Positions 1 to 7,252 of a DNA stretch of 39,331 bases are shown in pieces (the first letter of the stretch is position 1; every line of letters starts with the position of its first letter). The DNA comes from an uncultured Halieaceae bacterium (GTDB lineage: Bacteria; Pseudomonadota; Gammaproteobacteria; Pseudomonadales; Halieaceae). The DNA lies in NCBI GenBank assembly GCA_913056165.1, contig CAJXMD010000020.1, positions 1 through 39,331 of the forward strand. The letters are read 5' to 3'. The position numbers were made by a program, and so were the translations under genes. The notes beneath the pieces are model-generated. The model was not told the origin of the DNA. It made no database searches and saw only the letters and a program-made list of their open reading frames with translations.

Positions 1-185
1 TGCTGGCCATACCCCAGCGCTCTCATCACCATACCGAAGGCTGAGGATGTCTTGCCTTTGCCATCGCCTGTCAGGAGGACAGCAACGCCGCGCTCCGTCG
101 TCGCAGAGGCGATGGCTGCATCAACCGTCGCCTTCTGTTTTTCCATGGCCTTTTTGTGCCGTGTGGCTTTTGTACTGTCAGACAT
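1..185 (-). CDS. cobO: Corrinoid adenosyltransferase CobO/BtuR, N-terminal part (cut by window edge)
   Basis: The enzyme transfers the 5'-deoxyadenosyl group of ATP to reduced cobalt in corrinoids, giving adenosylcobalamin in the cytoplasm. Only the first 61 or so residues are in the window; the gene continues beyond base 1. The start MSDSTKATRHKKAMEKQK is a basic helical leader. It is followed by the family P-loop TGDGKGKTSSAFG near residues 39-51, which binds the ATP triphosphate in CobA/CobO/BtuR proteins. ATG at 185 is preceded by GGAG at good spacing. It lies 8 bases downstream of the BtuB-like receptor stop, so the two are probably co-transcribed under the cobalamin riboswitch. This fits salvage of imported B12. 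Identification is firm from the P-loop and context. Confidence 0.9.
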   Translation of the reverse strand, partial: MSDSTKATRHKKAMEKQKATVDAAIASATTERGVAVLLTGDGKGKTSSAFGMVMRALGYGQ

Positions 186-193
186 GAGGTCTC

Positions 194-2080
194 CTAGAGC
201 CTGTAGCGTAGACCGAGATACCCCGCTCTACCTTGAGTTGCGTAGTCGCGAATACGTTGATCCGTCTGATTGGTGATGTTCTCCATCCGAAAGCTGAGCA
301 CAAAATTGCCGGCAATCTCTGCGGTGATACGCCAGTCAATTTGATGAGTATCTTGCATCGGCAGGTTGGTCACGTCGACGCTGTCGAATTGGCCCCTCAG
401 GGTCAGTGCAGACTGGTACCGATCTCTTTGCCAAAGCAATGAGAAGGCGGCGCTCAGCTCTGGCCGGTAGGCTCTCTGAGAGTCGCTGCTGGTTTCGGTC
501 TCATTCCAGGTTCCATTGGCAATAATCGACCAATCGCGTCCCAGAGCAACCTCACCCGCGAGTTCTATACCACGCGAGGATACTTTGCCGCTGCTTTGCA
601 GGTATCCAGAGTAGGTGGCCAAGTCAAAAATAATTTCATTTTCGATGTATTGATCGAACCAGGTGGCAGACAGGGAGTTTGCACCCTGTTTCCAATGCAG
701 ACCGATTTCCCAGCCTTGGCTTTGCTCCTCCCGTAGCGAGGTTGAGGAGGCAGGAGGATAGCTGAAGGGGCCCTGGTTATAGCCAACTTCGTAGAGGCTC
801 GGTGCTCTGAAGCCGGTGCCAATTGCGGCTTTTAGCACCAGGGAGTCAGGGCCAACGTTTAAGGGTTGTGATGTGCTCAGACGCCATGATGTGTAGTGAC
901 CGAAGTCCTCGTTGTCGTCGTAGCGAACCCCGGCGGTCGCACTGCCCATGAACGCAGGCAGCTGTAGCTCACCGTAGACCCCGGTGTTGTCTCTTTCACG
1001 TTGGTTGAATTCGTCGTCGTATGACTGCTCTTGCAAATCCACGCCAAAAATTATTCGACCAACTGAGCTTTGATAGGTGGAAAGCCAGCTTAGTTCATGC
1101 TGATCGCTGTTAGGTTTAAAGGTGCTGATACCTTCGGTCGCGAAGACGCGCTCACTGCTCAAATCCTCAAAGCTCAGACTTGAGGTCAAGGTCTCAGTTC
1201 GCCAGTTGACCGCAATACGATGGCTACGTTGCTCAAAGACGTCGGTACAGAGGTTGCTTTGGCTGAAATCGACGGCGCTAAAGCAGCTATCGTAGTCGTT
1301 GTCTGCGTCAATAATGTGACTGGTTAACTGCAAATCCCAATGGTCATTGAGGAGCAGCTTCAGATTGCCGTGCAGGGTCTGGTTTTCATACCCATCTTTG
1401 TCGGCGGGGTCCACGTCTGAGGGGCGGGCGTTAAAGCCATCGGTAGACATATCGGCCCAGGCAACAGACCCCTGGATCCAGTCGTTACCTGCACTCAGGT
1501 TGATGCCAAGTTGGGTAAAATCTTCCTCGCCTACTTCCACGAAGAGATCAGCGTCGACGCCCTCCGAGGTCTGTCGGGATGTGAGCGAAATGACACCGCC
1601 TGCATCCGCGCCATACATCAGCCCTTGTGGCCCGCGTAGAATTTCAATGCGCTCGATTCCCTCGGTTAACAGGTGCTCAATGCGAGGACTTATTTGCGGC
1701 GACGATGGATCGCTGAGATCGATCCCATCGAGCAATACTCGAGTGCGGTATCCCTCCTCGCCGCGCATCCGAATAGCTGCAGCTTTACCATAGCCTCCGT
1801 CGCGGGTTACCGAGATACCGGTCTGGATATCAAGAAGCGAACTCAGATCCCTGTAAGCGAGGAGAGCGATCAGTTCTCGATCCAACACATCGACTGAAAT
1901 ACCGACTTCCGAGAGGGGAGTGGGCACTCGTGACGCGATGACGACCGTCTCTTCAAGGCCGGTTTGGCCAGACGCGAGCATTGGCGTCAGAAAGCTGGCA
2001 AGTGTTGCGGCGCGGACAACGTTAGTGGCTGCTGTGTGGCTGCAGACACCGCGGTGTTTAAGGGTATTTTTCTTTTTCAC
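194..2080 (-). CDS. btuB: TonB-dependent vitamin B12 receptor, BtuB-like
   Basis: This is an outer-membrane, TonB-energised gated barrel, most likely for cobalamin. With the GTG start at 2080 it has 628 residues. That start has GAAGG about 10 bases upstream and begins VKKKNTLKHRG, followed by a signal peptide ending near residue 37. An upstream in-frame GTG at 2161 would add 27 residues that fall inside the riboswitch expression platform, so I reject it. A TonB box (ETVVIAS, residues 44-50) precedes a plug domain containing RVLLDGIDL and IEILRGPQGLMYGADAGGVI. The remaining C-terminal two thirds is alternating beta-strand sequence typical of a 22-strand barrel. The last residues, LRYRL, end in Leu rather than the usual aromatic. 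Substrate is inferred from the upstream cobalamin riboswitch and downstream cobO. Length is close to the BtuB family norm of about 610-650. Confidence 0.9.
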   Translation of the reverse strand: MKKKNTLKHRGVCSHTAATNVVRAATLASFLTPMLASGQTGLEETVVIASRVPTPLSEVGISVDVLDRELIALLAYRDLSSLLDIQTGISVTRDGGYGKAAAIRMRGEEGYRTRVLLDGIDLSDPSSPQISPRIEHLLTEGIERIEILRGPQGLMYGADAGGVISLTSRQTSEGVDADLFVEVGEEDFTQLGINLSAGNDWIQGSVAWADMSTDGFNARPSDVDPADKDGYENQTLHGNLKLLLNDHWDLQLTSHIIDADNDYDSCFSAVDFSQSNLCTDVFEQRSHRIAVNWRTETLTSSLSFEDLSSERVFATEGISTFKPNSDQHELSWLSTYQSSVGRIIFGVDLQEQSYDDEFNQRERDNTGVYGELQLPAFMGSATAGVRYDDNEDFGHYTSWRLSTSQPLNVGPDSLVLKAAIGTGFRAPSLYEVGYNQGPFSYPPASSTSLREEQSQGWEIGLHWKQGANSLSATWFDQYIENEIIFDLATYSGYLQSSGKVSSRGIELAGEVALGRDWSIIANGTWNETETSSDSQRAYRPELSAAFSLLWQRDRYQSALTLRGQFDSVDVTNLPMQDTHQIDWRITAEIAGNFVLSFRMENITNQTDQRIRDYATQGRAGYLGLRYRL

Positions 2081-2186
2081 TATGCAGCGCCTTCTCAATA
2101 ACGGTAACTCAAAGAGATGGGACGCACAGGGGTAGCCGCCAGGGAGGCGATTCGTTACCACCTGACCGAGCCCACCGCTCGACGGT

Positions 2187-2320
2187 TGATCAGTGTCAGG
2201 CAGGTATCGGGCTCGAGAAAATCTCTACCGTTGCGGGGGCAGCGCTGGCTACAAGCATCGATGGCTTTGTGTCAGACTTCCCTTTTAACCTGACCAGATC
2301 ATCGTGACCGCCAGGCACCG
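2187..2320 (-). ncRNA. Cobalamin (AdoCbl) riboswitch upstream of btuB-cobO
   Basis: Read on the minus strand, the region holds the ordered landmarks of the cobalamin aptamer. These are GGTGCC (2319-2314), TTAAAAGGGAAG, then CCAGCGCTGCCCCCGCAACG, and finally the B12 box CCGATACCTGCCTGACACTG (2210-2191). It sits between a promoter-like pair (2330-2358) and the receptor gene. Just downstream, GTCAGG (2166-2161) can pair with CCTGAC inside the B12 box (2200-2195), enclosing an inner hairpin GCTCG/CGAGC. That gives a plausible ligand-responsive switch. There is no U-tract after it, so translational control or Rho seems likelier than intrinsic termination. Family knowledge: B12 binding represses the uptake genes. 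Confidence 0.92.
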
Positions 2321-2329
2321 GACGCGGAG

Positions 2330-2358
2330 ACTCTACTCCTCGCGTCACTGGGGGTCAA
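2330..2358 (-). promoter_or_regulatory. Sigma-70-like promoter for the riboswitch-btuB-cobO transcript
   Basis: On the minus strand TTGACC (2358-2353) is separated by exactly 17 bases from TAGAGT (2335-2330). The first matches five of six -35 consensus bases and the second four of six -10 bases. Transcription would begin near 2323, just ahead of the first conserved aptamer block, which is where a riboswitch transcript should start. Confidence 0.5.
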
Positions 2359-2459
2359 TGTAATTGTTGATCGGCAGTAAGTGCGGTTAATCGTGAGCGT
2401 GATGCTTTTCAGGTTCGAACGGACCGGCCCGGGGGGCTAGAGGGAGAGGAGGGCTTGCA

Positions 2460-2972
2460 GTGGAGCAGCTCGATCAATGGTCTGATTACATTACTCATGC
2501 GCTCGGTCGAGCGCCTCGTGGATTACGTGAAATTTCGGCATGGACCGCTGACGGCATGCCGGCGGTGATTCGTGTAGCCCCCGTCGTTGATGGAAAGCCA
2601 TTCCCAACGCTCTATTGGCTGATCGATCCGGCGTGGAACCTAACTCTGGATCGGCTGGAGGCATCTGGGCATATTGCAGCTATTCAGCAGCAAGTGGATC
2701 AATCATCCGTGCTCCGCCTACGAATGCGAGAAGATCATGCTCGGTATCGACGGACCAGAGACGCATTTATGACGGCGGAGGATAAGCAGTTTCTGACAGC
2801 AAAGGGTATGATGTCGGCATTTACGGATAGAGGCGTGGGCGGGATTGTAGATCCTGATCGAGTGCGATGTCTGCATACATGGTACGCCGCACATTGGGTA
2901 TGCCCGAATAGCATCGGCGAGCTCGTTGATGCGCTTGTTGGAAGCAAGGCACAAAAAGACCTTCAAGATTAG
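2460..2972 (+). CDS. DUF501 family protein
   Basis: This is a 170-residue soluble protein with no signal peptide or membrane segment. The conserved DUF501 block is visible near the C-terminus as DRVRCLHTWYAAHWVCPN followed by IGELVDAL. An earlier block reads MPAVIRVAPVVDGKPFPTLYWLIDP (residues 33-57), which is also characteristic. The family has no assigned biochemical role, and in actinobacteria members often sit near enolase or cell-division genes. The start is GTG at 2460, preceded by a strong purine-rich ribosome site (AGGAGGG about 6 bases upstream). The DAHP synthase begins 13 bases after its stop, suggesting one transcript. Conserved Cys and His residues (RCLHTWY, HWVCPN) could bind metal, but that is speculation. 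Confidence 0.85.
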   Translation: MEQLDQWSDYITHALGRAPRGLREISAWTADGMPAVIRVAPVVDGKPFPTLYWLIDPAWNLTLDRLEASGHIAAIQQQVDQSSVLRLRMREDHARYRRTRDAFMTAEDKQFLTAKGMMSAFTDRGVGGIVDPDRVRCLHTWYAAHWVCPNSIGELVDALVGSKAQKDLQD

Positions 2973-2985
2973 GAATAGGATTGGC

Positions 2986-4053
2986 ATGAGGGTAAATACA
3001 GACGATACCCGGATTCAGGCGCTGAAGGAGTTGATCTCTCCGGAGGCACTGCTTGAGGAGATCGCCATCGACGAGACGCTGGCAGCCCATGTCTCACAGG
3101 CGAGGCTGGGGATACATAACATTCTTCACGGACTGGACGATCGACTGGTTGTGGTTGTCGGGCCATGCAGTATTCACGACCCGGCGGCAGCGATTGACTA
3201 CGGCAAGCGGCTCGCAGGGTGTGCCGAAAAATACGCCGACACCCTCATGATTGTCATGCGCGTCTATTTCGAAAAGCCGCGTACGACCGTGGGTTGGAAG
3301 GGCCTCATCAACGATCCGGGTTTAGATGGCTCCTTTGATATCAACAGAGGGCTGCGCATGGCGCGGCAGCTTCTCGTTGATTTAAATCGAATGGGATTGC
3401 CAACGGGCACCGAATATCTCGATTTAATTTCTCCTCAGTATCTCGCTGACCTGGTCAGTTGGGGTGCAATTGGGGCGCGTACTACTGAGAGCCAGACCCA
3501 CCGAGAACTGGCCTCAGGCTTGTCCTGTCCTGTTGGTTTTAAGAATGCCACCGACGGCGATGTTCAGATAGCAGTCGACGCGATCGGCGCAGCAAACGGG
3601 TCCCATCATTTTTTGTCGGTGACCAAAGAGGGGCGCTCAGCCATCTTCGAGACCCGGGGCAATGACGATTGCCACGTTATTTTGCGCGGTGGCAAGCAGC
3701 CCAACTATGATATGTTTGCGGTCGATGATGCCTGTGAACTCCTTGGAGCGGCGGGGTTACGCCCTCAGGTCATGATTGACGCCAGCCACGCCAATAGTCG
3801 GAAAAAGCCCGACAAACAGATTGCTGTGATCGCCGATATAGCCGCTCAGGTCTCGCGCGGTCGCAAGGAAATTATCGGTCTCATGATCGAAAGTTTTATC
3901 GAGGCGGGACGTCAGGGCACCGATCGCTTGGACTCCCTCGTTTATGGACAGAGCATTACCGATCCCTGTATCGCCTGGGATGACACGGAGCAGGTGCTTG
4001 GTGCTCTGGCTGAGTCAGTCGAAAAACGCCGTGAGGCGAGAGAGGCATTATGA
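2986..4053 (+). CDS. aroG: 3-deoxy-7-phosphoheptulonate (DAHP) synthase, class I (AroF/G/H type)
   Basis: This cytoplasmic enzyme condenses phosphoenolpyruvate and erythrose 4-phosphate, the first step of the shikimate pathway. I take ATG 2986 (355 residues, close to the 350 of E. coli AroG). It has AGGA upstream and removes a 20-residue extension that would overlap the DUF501 gene. Family motifs include VVVGPCSIHDP, GARTTESQTHRELASGLS, GFKNATDGDV, CHVILRGGKQPNYD, MIDASHANSRKKPDKQ and GLMIESFIEAGRQ. The Cys in GPCS and the His/Glu/Asp in the later blocks are the expected metal and substrate residues. The Phe, Tyr or Trp feedback class cannot be told by eye. The stop overlaps the start of the MscS channel gene (ATGA). 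Confidence 0.95.
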   Translation: MRVNTDDTRIQALKELISPEALLEEIAIDETLAAHVSQARLGIHNILHGLDDRLVVVVGPCSIHDPAAAIDYGKRLAGCAEKYADTLMIVMRVYFEKPRTTVGWKGLINDPGLDGSFDINRGLRMARQLLVDLNRMGLPTGTEYLDLISPQYLADLVSWGAIGARTTESQTHRELASGLSCPVGFKNATDGDVQIAVDAIGAANGSHHFLSVTKEGRSAIFETRGNDDCHVILRGGKQPNYDMFAVDDACELLGAAGLRPQVMIDASHANSRKKPDKQIAVIADIAAQVSRGRKEIIGLMIESFIEAGRQGTDRLDSLVYGQSITDPCIAWDDTEQVLGALAESVEKRREAREAL

Positions 4054-5762
4054 AGGTTAAAGACTTCAGCTATGCACGACCCTTCTGCTTCCTCGTTTTT
4101 CTTTTCTTCGCCTTGGCGTCCAACGCGGATGAATCTTCCGATAGCGGCGAACACTTTAGCGTTGCCGAGGAATTAACGGCCCTTGAGACAGAGTTCGCCG
4201 CCATGCAGGAAAACCCAATTGATTGGGAGAGCGCTGAAGGAATCCGGCAGGATGCGTTGCTTTATCGACGGGAGGATTTAACTCTACAGTTGCTGAAGTC
4301 ACTAGTCCGGGTTGCCAGAAGAGTACTGGATATGCCCGCCGACGCGGCGGAGCGAGGTGAGTTAGCCGCCAGGCTGGCTATCAAAGATAGCAAGTTGGAG
4401 GCGGCCTTTACTGATCGCTTTGACAAGTTGCTCGGCCGTATCAATCAGAAGACCCTTCAGGCTGCTAATGTCAGTGGCGCCGACCGAGCAATTTTGGATG
4501 CCGAGATTGACAGCTTGTCGGAACTTCGTCTGCGGTTTTTGGAGACGATTGTCGATATTGTCAAAATCCGGGAAGCACTAAATTTTCCGCGGGGAGCATT
4601 GGAAGTAATAGCGGGGCGATCACTTGAAACCTATGCCAATGAGAGGGTGGGTTTTATACAGCTCTCCTCTGAGATGCGAAAATCAATTTCAGAAAAGCTG
4701 AAGATGTCAGGTAAGGATCCTGATTTGTTGGCTGCGCTTAGTCTTCAGGAGCACTATATCGCTCGCGCTACAACCCGGCTGGATCGAACCATCACCCAGC
4801 TTGATCGGCTCGATATGGAGACTGCATCTTTACGGCGAGTGATGATCGAGCAGTCCAAGGCTATATCGGTGTCGATGGTTGACGCCGATGTGCTGAACAT
4901 TCTGTGGGAAGACTTGCGGGATAGTCTTTCTGTGTGGCTCCAATTCAGCGCAGCGGACTTCCTGTTTCAGGCGTTAGTATTCGCTGCGATCCTGCTTGGC
5001 GCGCGCCTGCTCGGGCGTCTGGCTCGCAACTTGGTACAGCGTGGTTTTAGTAGAAATCCAGGCAATACCTCGCAGCTTCTTCGCGATATGACGATCTCTC
5101 TGGTTGGGGGGGGCGTGTTCGTTATCGGCTTTTTGATTGCCCTGTCCCAGATCGGAATTTCACTGGCACCGATGCTGGCTGGTTTGGGTGTAGCAGGTTT
5201 TATTATCGGTTTTGCGCTTCAAGACACACTCGGCAATTTTGCCGCAGGCGGTATGATTCTCATTTATCGGCCATTTGATGTCGATGATTATATCGAGGTT
5301 GCAGGTGTCGACGGCACGGTGAAAAAAATGAATCTCGTCTCTACCACCATTACAACTCCCGACAATCAGGCATTGATTATTCCCAACTCCAAAATTTGGG
5401 GTGACGTGATCCGTAACAAAACCGGCCAGCGTGTCAGACGGGTCGACCTTGAGTTTGGCATCAGCTATTCCGACAGCATCGAACATGCCGAAGAGGTCTT
5501 CAGAAAAGTCCTTGCCACGATGCCTGCGGTGTTGCCGGAGCCTGCGCCAAACATTCAGGTGATAAGGCATGGCGAGAGTTCGATCGATTTCATTGTTCGG
5601 CCCTGGGTTAAGACAGAGGATTACTGGCCGACTTATTGGGCGATGCAACGGGCGGTGAAGCTGGCTTTCGACGAGGCTGGCATCACCATTCCTTTCCCGC
5701 AACGTGACGTGCACCATTTTCAGGGCGATAACAGCCTCTCAGGCAAAGGTGACGTCTCGTGA
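4050..5762 (+). CDS. MscS-family mechanosensitive ion channel with periplasmic coiled-coil extension
   Basis: This inner-membrane channel probably releases small solutes on hypo-osmotic shock. It has 570 residues, about twice E. coli MscS. A signal-like N-terminus ends at about ASNA (residue 26). Then comes about 260 residues of charged helical, likely periplasmic sequence, and then membrane segments from about residue 305. The pore helix and beta domain are well conserved: LAGLGVAGFIIGFALQDTLG (about 374-393), then NFAAGGMILIYRPFDVDDYI, GTVKKMNLVSTTITTPDNQ and IIPNSKIWGDVI. The C-terminal alpha/beta region ends with GITIPFPQRDVH, a family hallmark. Its start overlaps the DAHP synthase stop, so it is translationally coupled to a metabolic gene with no obvious functional link. 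An eight-G run at 5106-5113 lies inside the membrane-domain coding sequence. Confidence 0.92.
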   Translation: MKVKDFSYARPFCFLVFLFFALASNADESSDSGEHFSVAEELTALETEFAAMQENPIDWESAEGIRQDALLYRREDLTLQLLKSLVRVARRVLDMPADAAERGELAARLAIKDSKLEAAFTDRFDKLLGRINQKTLQAANVSGADRAILDAEIDSLSELRLRFLETIVDIVKIREALNFPRGALEVIAGRSLETYANERVGFIQLSSEMRKSISEKLKMSGKDPDLLAALSLQEHYIARATTRLDRTITQLDRLDMETASLRRVMIEQSKAISVSMVDADVLNILWEDLRDSLSVWLQFSAADFLFQALVFAAILLGARLLGRLARNLVQRGFSRNPGNTSQLLRDMTISLVGGGVFVIGFLIALSQIGISLAPMLAGLGVAGFIIGFALQDTLGNFAAGGMILIYRPFDVDDYIEVAGVDGTVKKMNLVSTTITTPDNQALIIPNSKIWGDVIRNKTGQRVRRVDLEFGISYSDSIEHAEEVFRKVLATMPAVLPEPAPNIQVIRHGESSIDFIVRPWVKTEDYWPTYWAMQRAVKLAFDEAGITIPFPQRDVHHFQGDNSLSGKGDVS

Positions 5763-5804
5763 AAACCGTGAGGCTCGTTAAGAGCAGCCAAAACCGCCAA
5801 GGCC

Positions 5805-7043
5805 TCAGGGGCGCCAGCTGACCCCCATCACGATGTTGTAATCGAGTTTGTCGTTGCGGGTAATATCATCATCCGGTTTGCCCGAATCATATTGGGTAGT
5901 GCTTGACAGCGTTAGAAATAGATTGGCGAGCATTTCCCATGCGATTTCAGCGCCGATTTCTGCCCTAACCCTCCTTGATTCGGTGATCGACGGATAAAGG
6001 TTGGTTATTACCCTTACATCAAAATCCTTATCAGTCAGGTTGTAGAGTGCTATTTCGCCGGATGCGAAAGCTTCGACAGATTTAGAGGTCGCATAGTTCG
6101 ACTTGCATTCCCTCACCTCAAGTTGACCCAGTATCGCTGTTATCTCCTCGAGCTCAGGGAGGTCGTTGGGATCAACGTCTAGCTCGAAGGAAGGTTCGTA
6201 GATGAGTTGGTTGGATGGATTAAAAACACAGCGATTTTCCGTTTTGGTCGCATCCGGTGGGATGGGTACTGCCTCTAAGTACCTGTTTTTCTCGGCCACT
6301 CCCTGCAAGCCGAGAGCGCCATTGAAACGCAACCCAGCTCGATCGATAAAATATTTACCGAGACCCGCACCCAACGAAATTCGACCATAGTTATTGAGCG
6401 ATTCGTTGTAATCAAATCCAGCGGTGAAGGTTCTGTAAAGTGCCTGCCGATTCGTCCATCGCTGGTGCTCCAGGTTGAGAGACATCATTCGGCTCGCGTT
6501 ACTTGAACGCCGATAACCGTCACCACCTTCCTTGGGGAGTCTTGTTGTCGATTCTTGAAGAATGAGCCTCCCAGTGCTTTGGGTCAGCTCTGTTGCCAAA
6601 GCAATGGTCGCTTTTAGCTGTGCGGTTGCTATCTCGGGCTCTAGATTCAGGCTGGCCCCTAGCGTGTATGAGAATGCATCAGCCAGGGTGTCTTCTATTG
6701 GTCTTATTTCCGTCACTTCAAGCATATTGATGACGAACGAGTCTTCGACGCTGGTGAACACAAGTTGTCCATTCTTGTCATTGCTTGACAGGTTGCCATA
6801 AAGACGGCGACCGTCAGCTGTGGATATTTCAAAATTGTATTGGGATTCAATTTTGGCGACGTGCCACCACTCCACCGAGAACTCTGGTGCGTAGCCTGTT
6901 TTAATGCGAAGGTCGCCAAAACCCAGGCCTCGCACCTCACCGGTAATTTGGTCGCCGTTGTACATGGTAATGACGTCACTTTGTTCGTGGGCTTGAACAA
7001 AGGTGCCAATGGTCAAGAGAAGTAAAAAAACTGATCGCATCAT
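5805..7043 (-). CDS. DUF481-type outer-membrane beta-barrel protein
   Basis: This exported 412-residue protein has a signal peptide (MMRSVFLLLLTIGTFVQA, residues 1-18). Residues about 23-115 form a small beta-rich domain starting VITMYNGDQITGEVRGLGF. The rest, from about 125, alternates polar and hydrophobic residues in the manner of a barrel, including SLNLEHQRWTNRQALYRTFT and AEIGAEIAWEMLANLFLTLS. This layout matches DUF481 (YdiY-like, 'salt-induced outer membrane protein'). Two Cys residues (in ENRCVFNP and VRECKSN) may form a disulfide in a long extracellular loop. The C-terminus SWRP is not the usual aromatic. The ribosome site is weak, and ATG 7040 is an alternative start. It converges with the MscS gene and diverges from the SLC13 permease. 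Function is unknown. Confidence 0.75.
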   Translation of the reverse strand: MMRSVFLLLLTIGTFVQAHEQSDVITMYNGDQITGEVRGLGFGDLRIKTGYAPEFSVEWWHVAKIESQYNFEISTADGRRLYGNLSSNDKNGQLVFTSVEDSFVINMLEVTEIRPIEDTLADAFSYTLGASLNLEPEIATAQLKATIALATELTQSTGRLILQESTTRLPKEGGDGYRRSSNASRMMSLNLEHQRWTNRQALYRTFTAGFDYNESLNNYGRISLGAGLGKYFIDRAGLRFNGALGLQGVAEKNRYLEAVPIPPDATKTENRCVFNPSNQLIYEPSFELDVDPNDLPELEEITAILGQLEVRECKSNYATSKSVEAFASGEIALYNLTDKDFDVRVITNLYPSITESRRVRAEIGAEIAWEMLANLFLTLSSTTQYDSGKPDDDITRNDKLDYNIVMGVSWRP

Positions 7044-7252
7044 GGGGTGGACCCGTTTTAAGTGGATAGCTAGTTCCTGAGTGTCTTTAAACGATACACT
7101 GTTGGGAGCAAGTTATAAGAAAAAGTAGCGTGCGGGGAGCTTATGATGTCGCGTATTTATGCACCAGTACCTGTGCTACCCCTTGCCGCTGTTGTCGCTA
7201 AATGCATATGCTAGCCCTGCGAGTTTAACCAGATAAAACGAGACCCCGCCTT

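Noticed and set aside
1347-1793. 148-residue plus-strand frame opposite btuB
   Set aside because: Antisense shadow of the plug and early barrel of the receptor; Ser/Arg-rich low-information sequence.
2081-2161. N-terminal extension of the BtuB-like receptor from GTG 2161
   Set aside because: It would overlap the riboswitch switching region, lacks a spaced ribosome site, and puts a non-signal stretch before the signal peptide.
5160-5717. 185-residue minus-strand frame opposite the MscS gene
   Set aside because: It lies wholly within the strongly conserved channel domain on the other strand; no signal or motif of its own.
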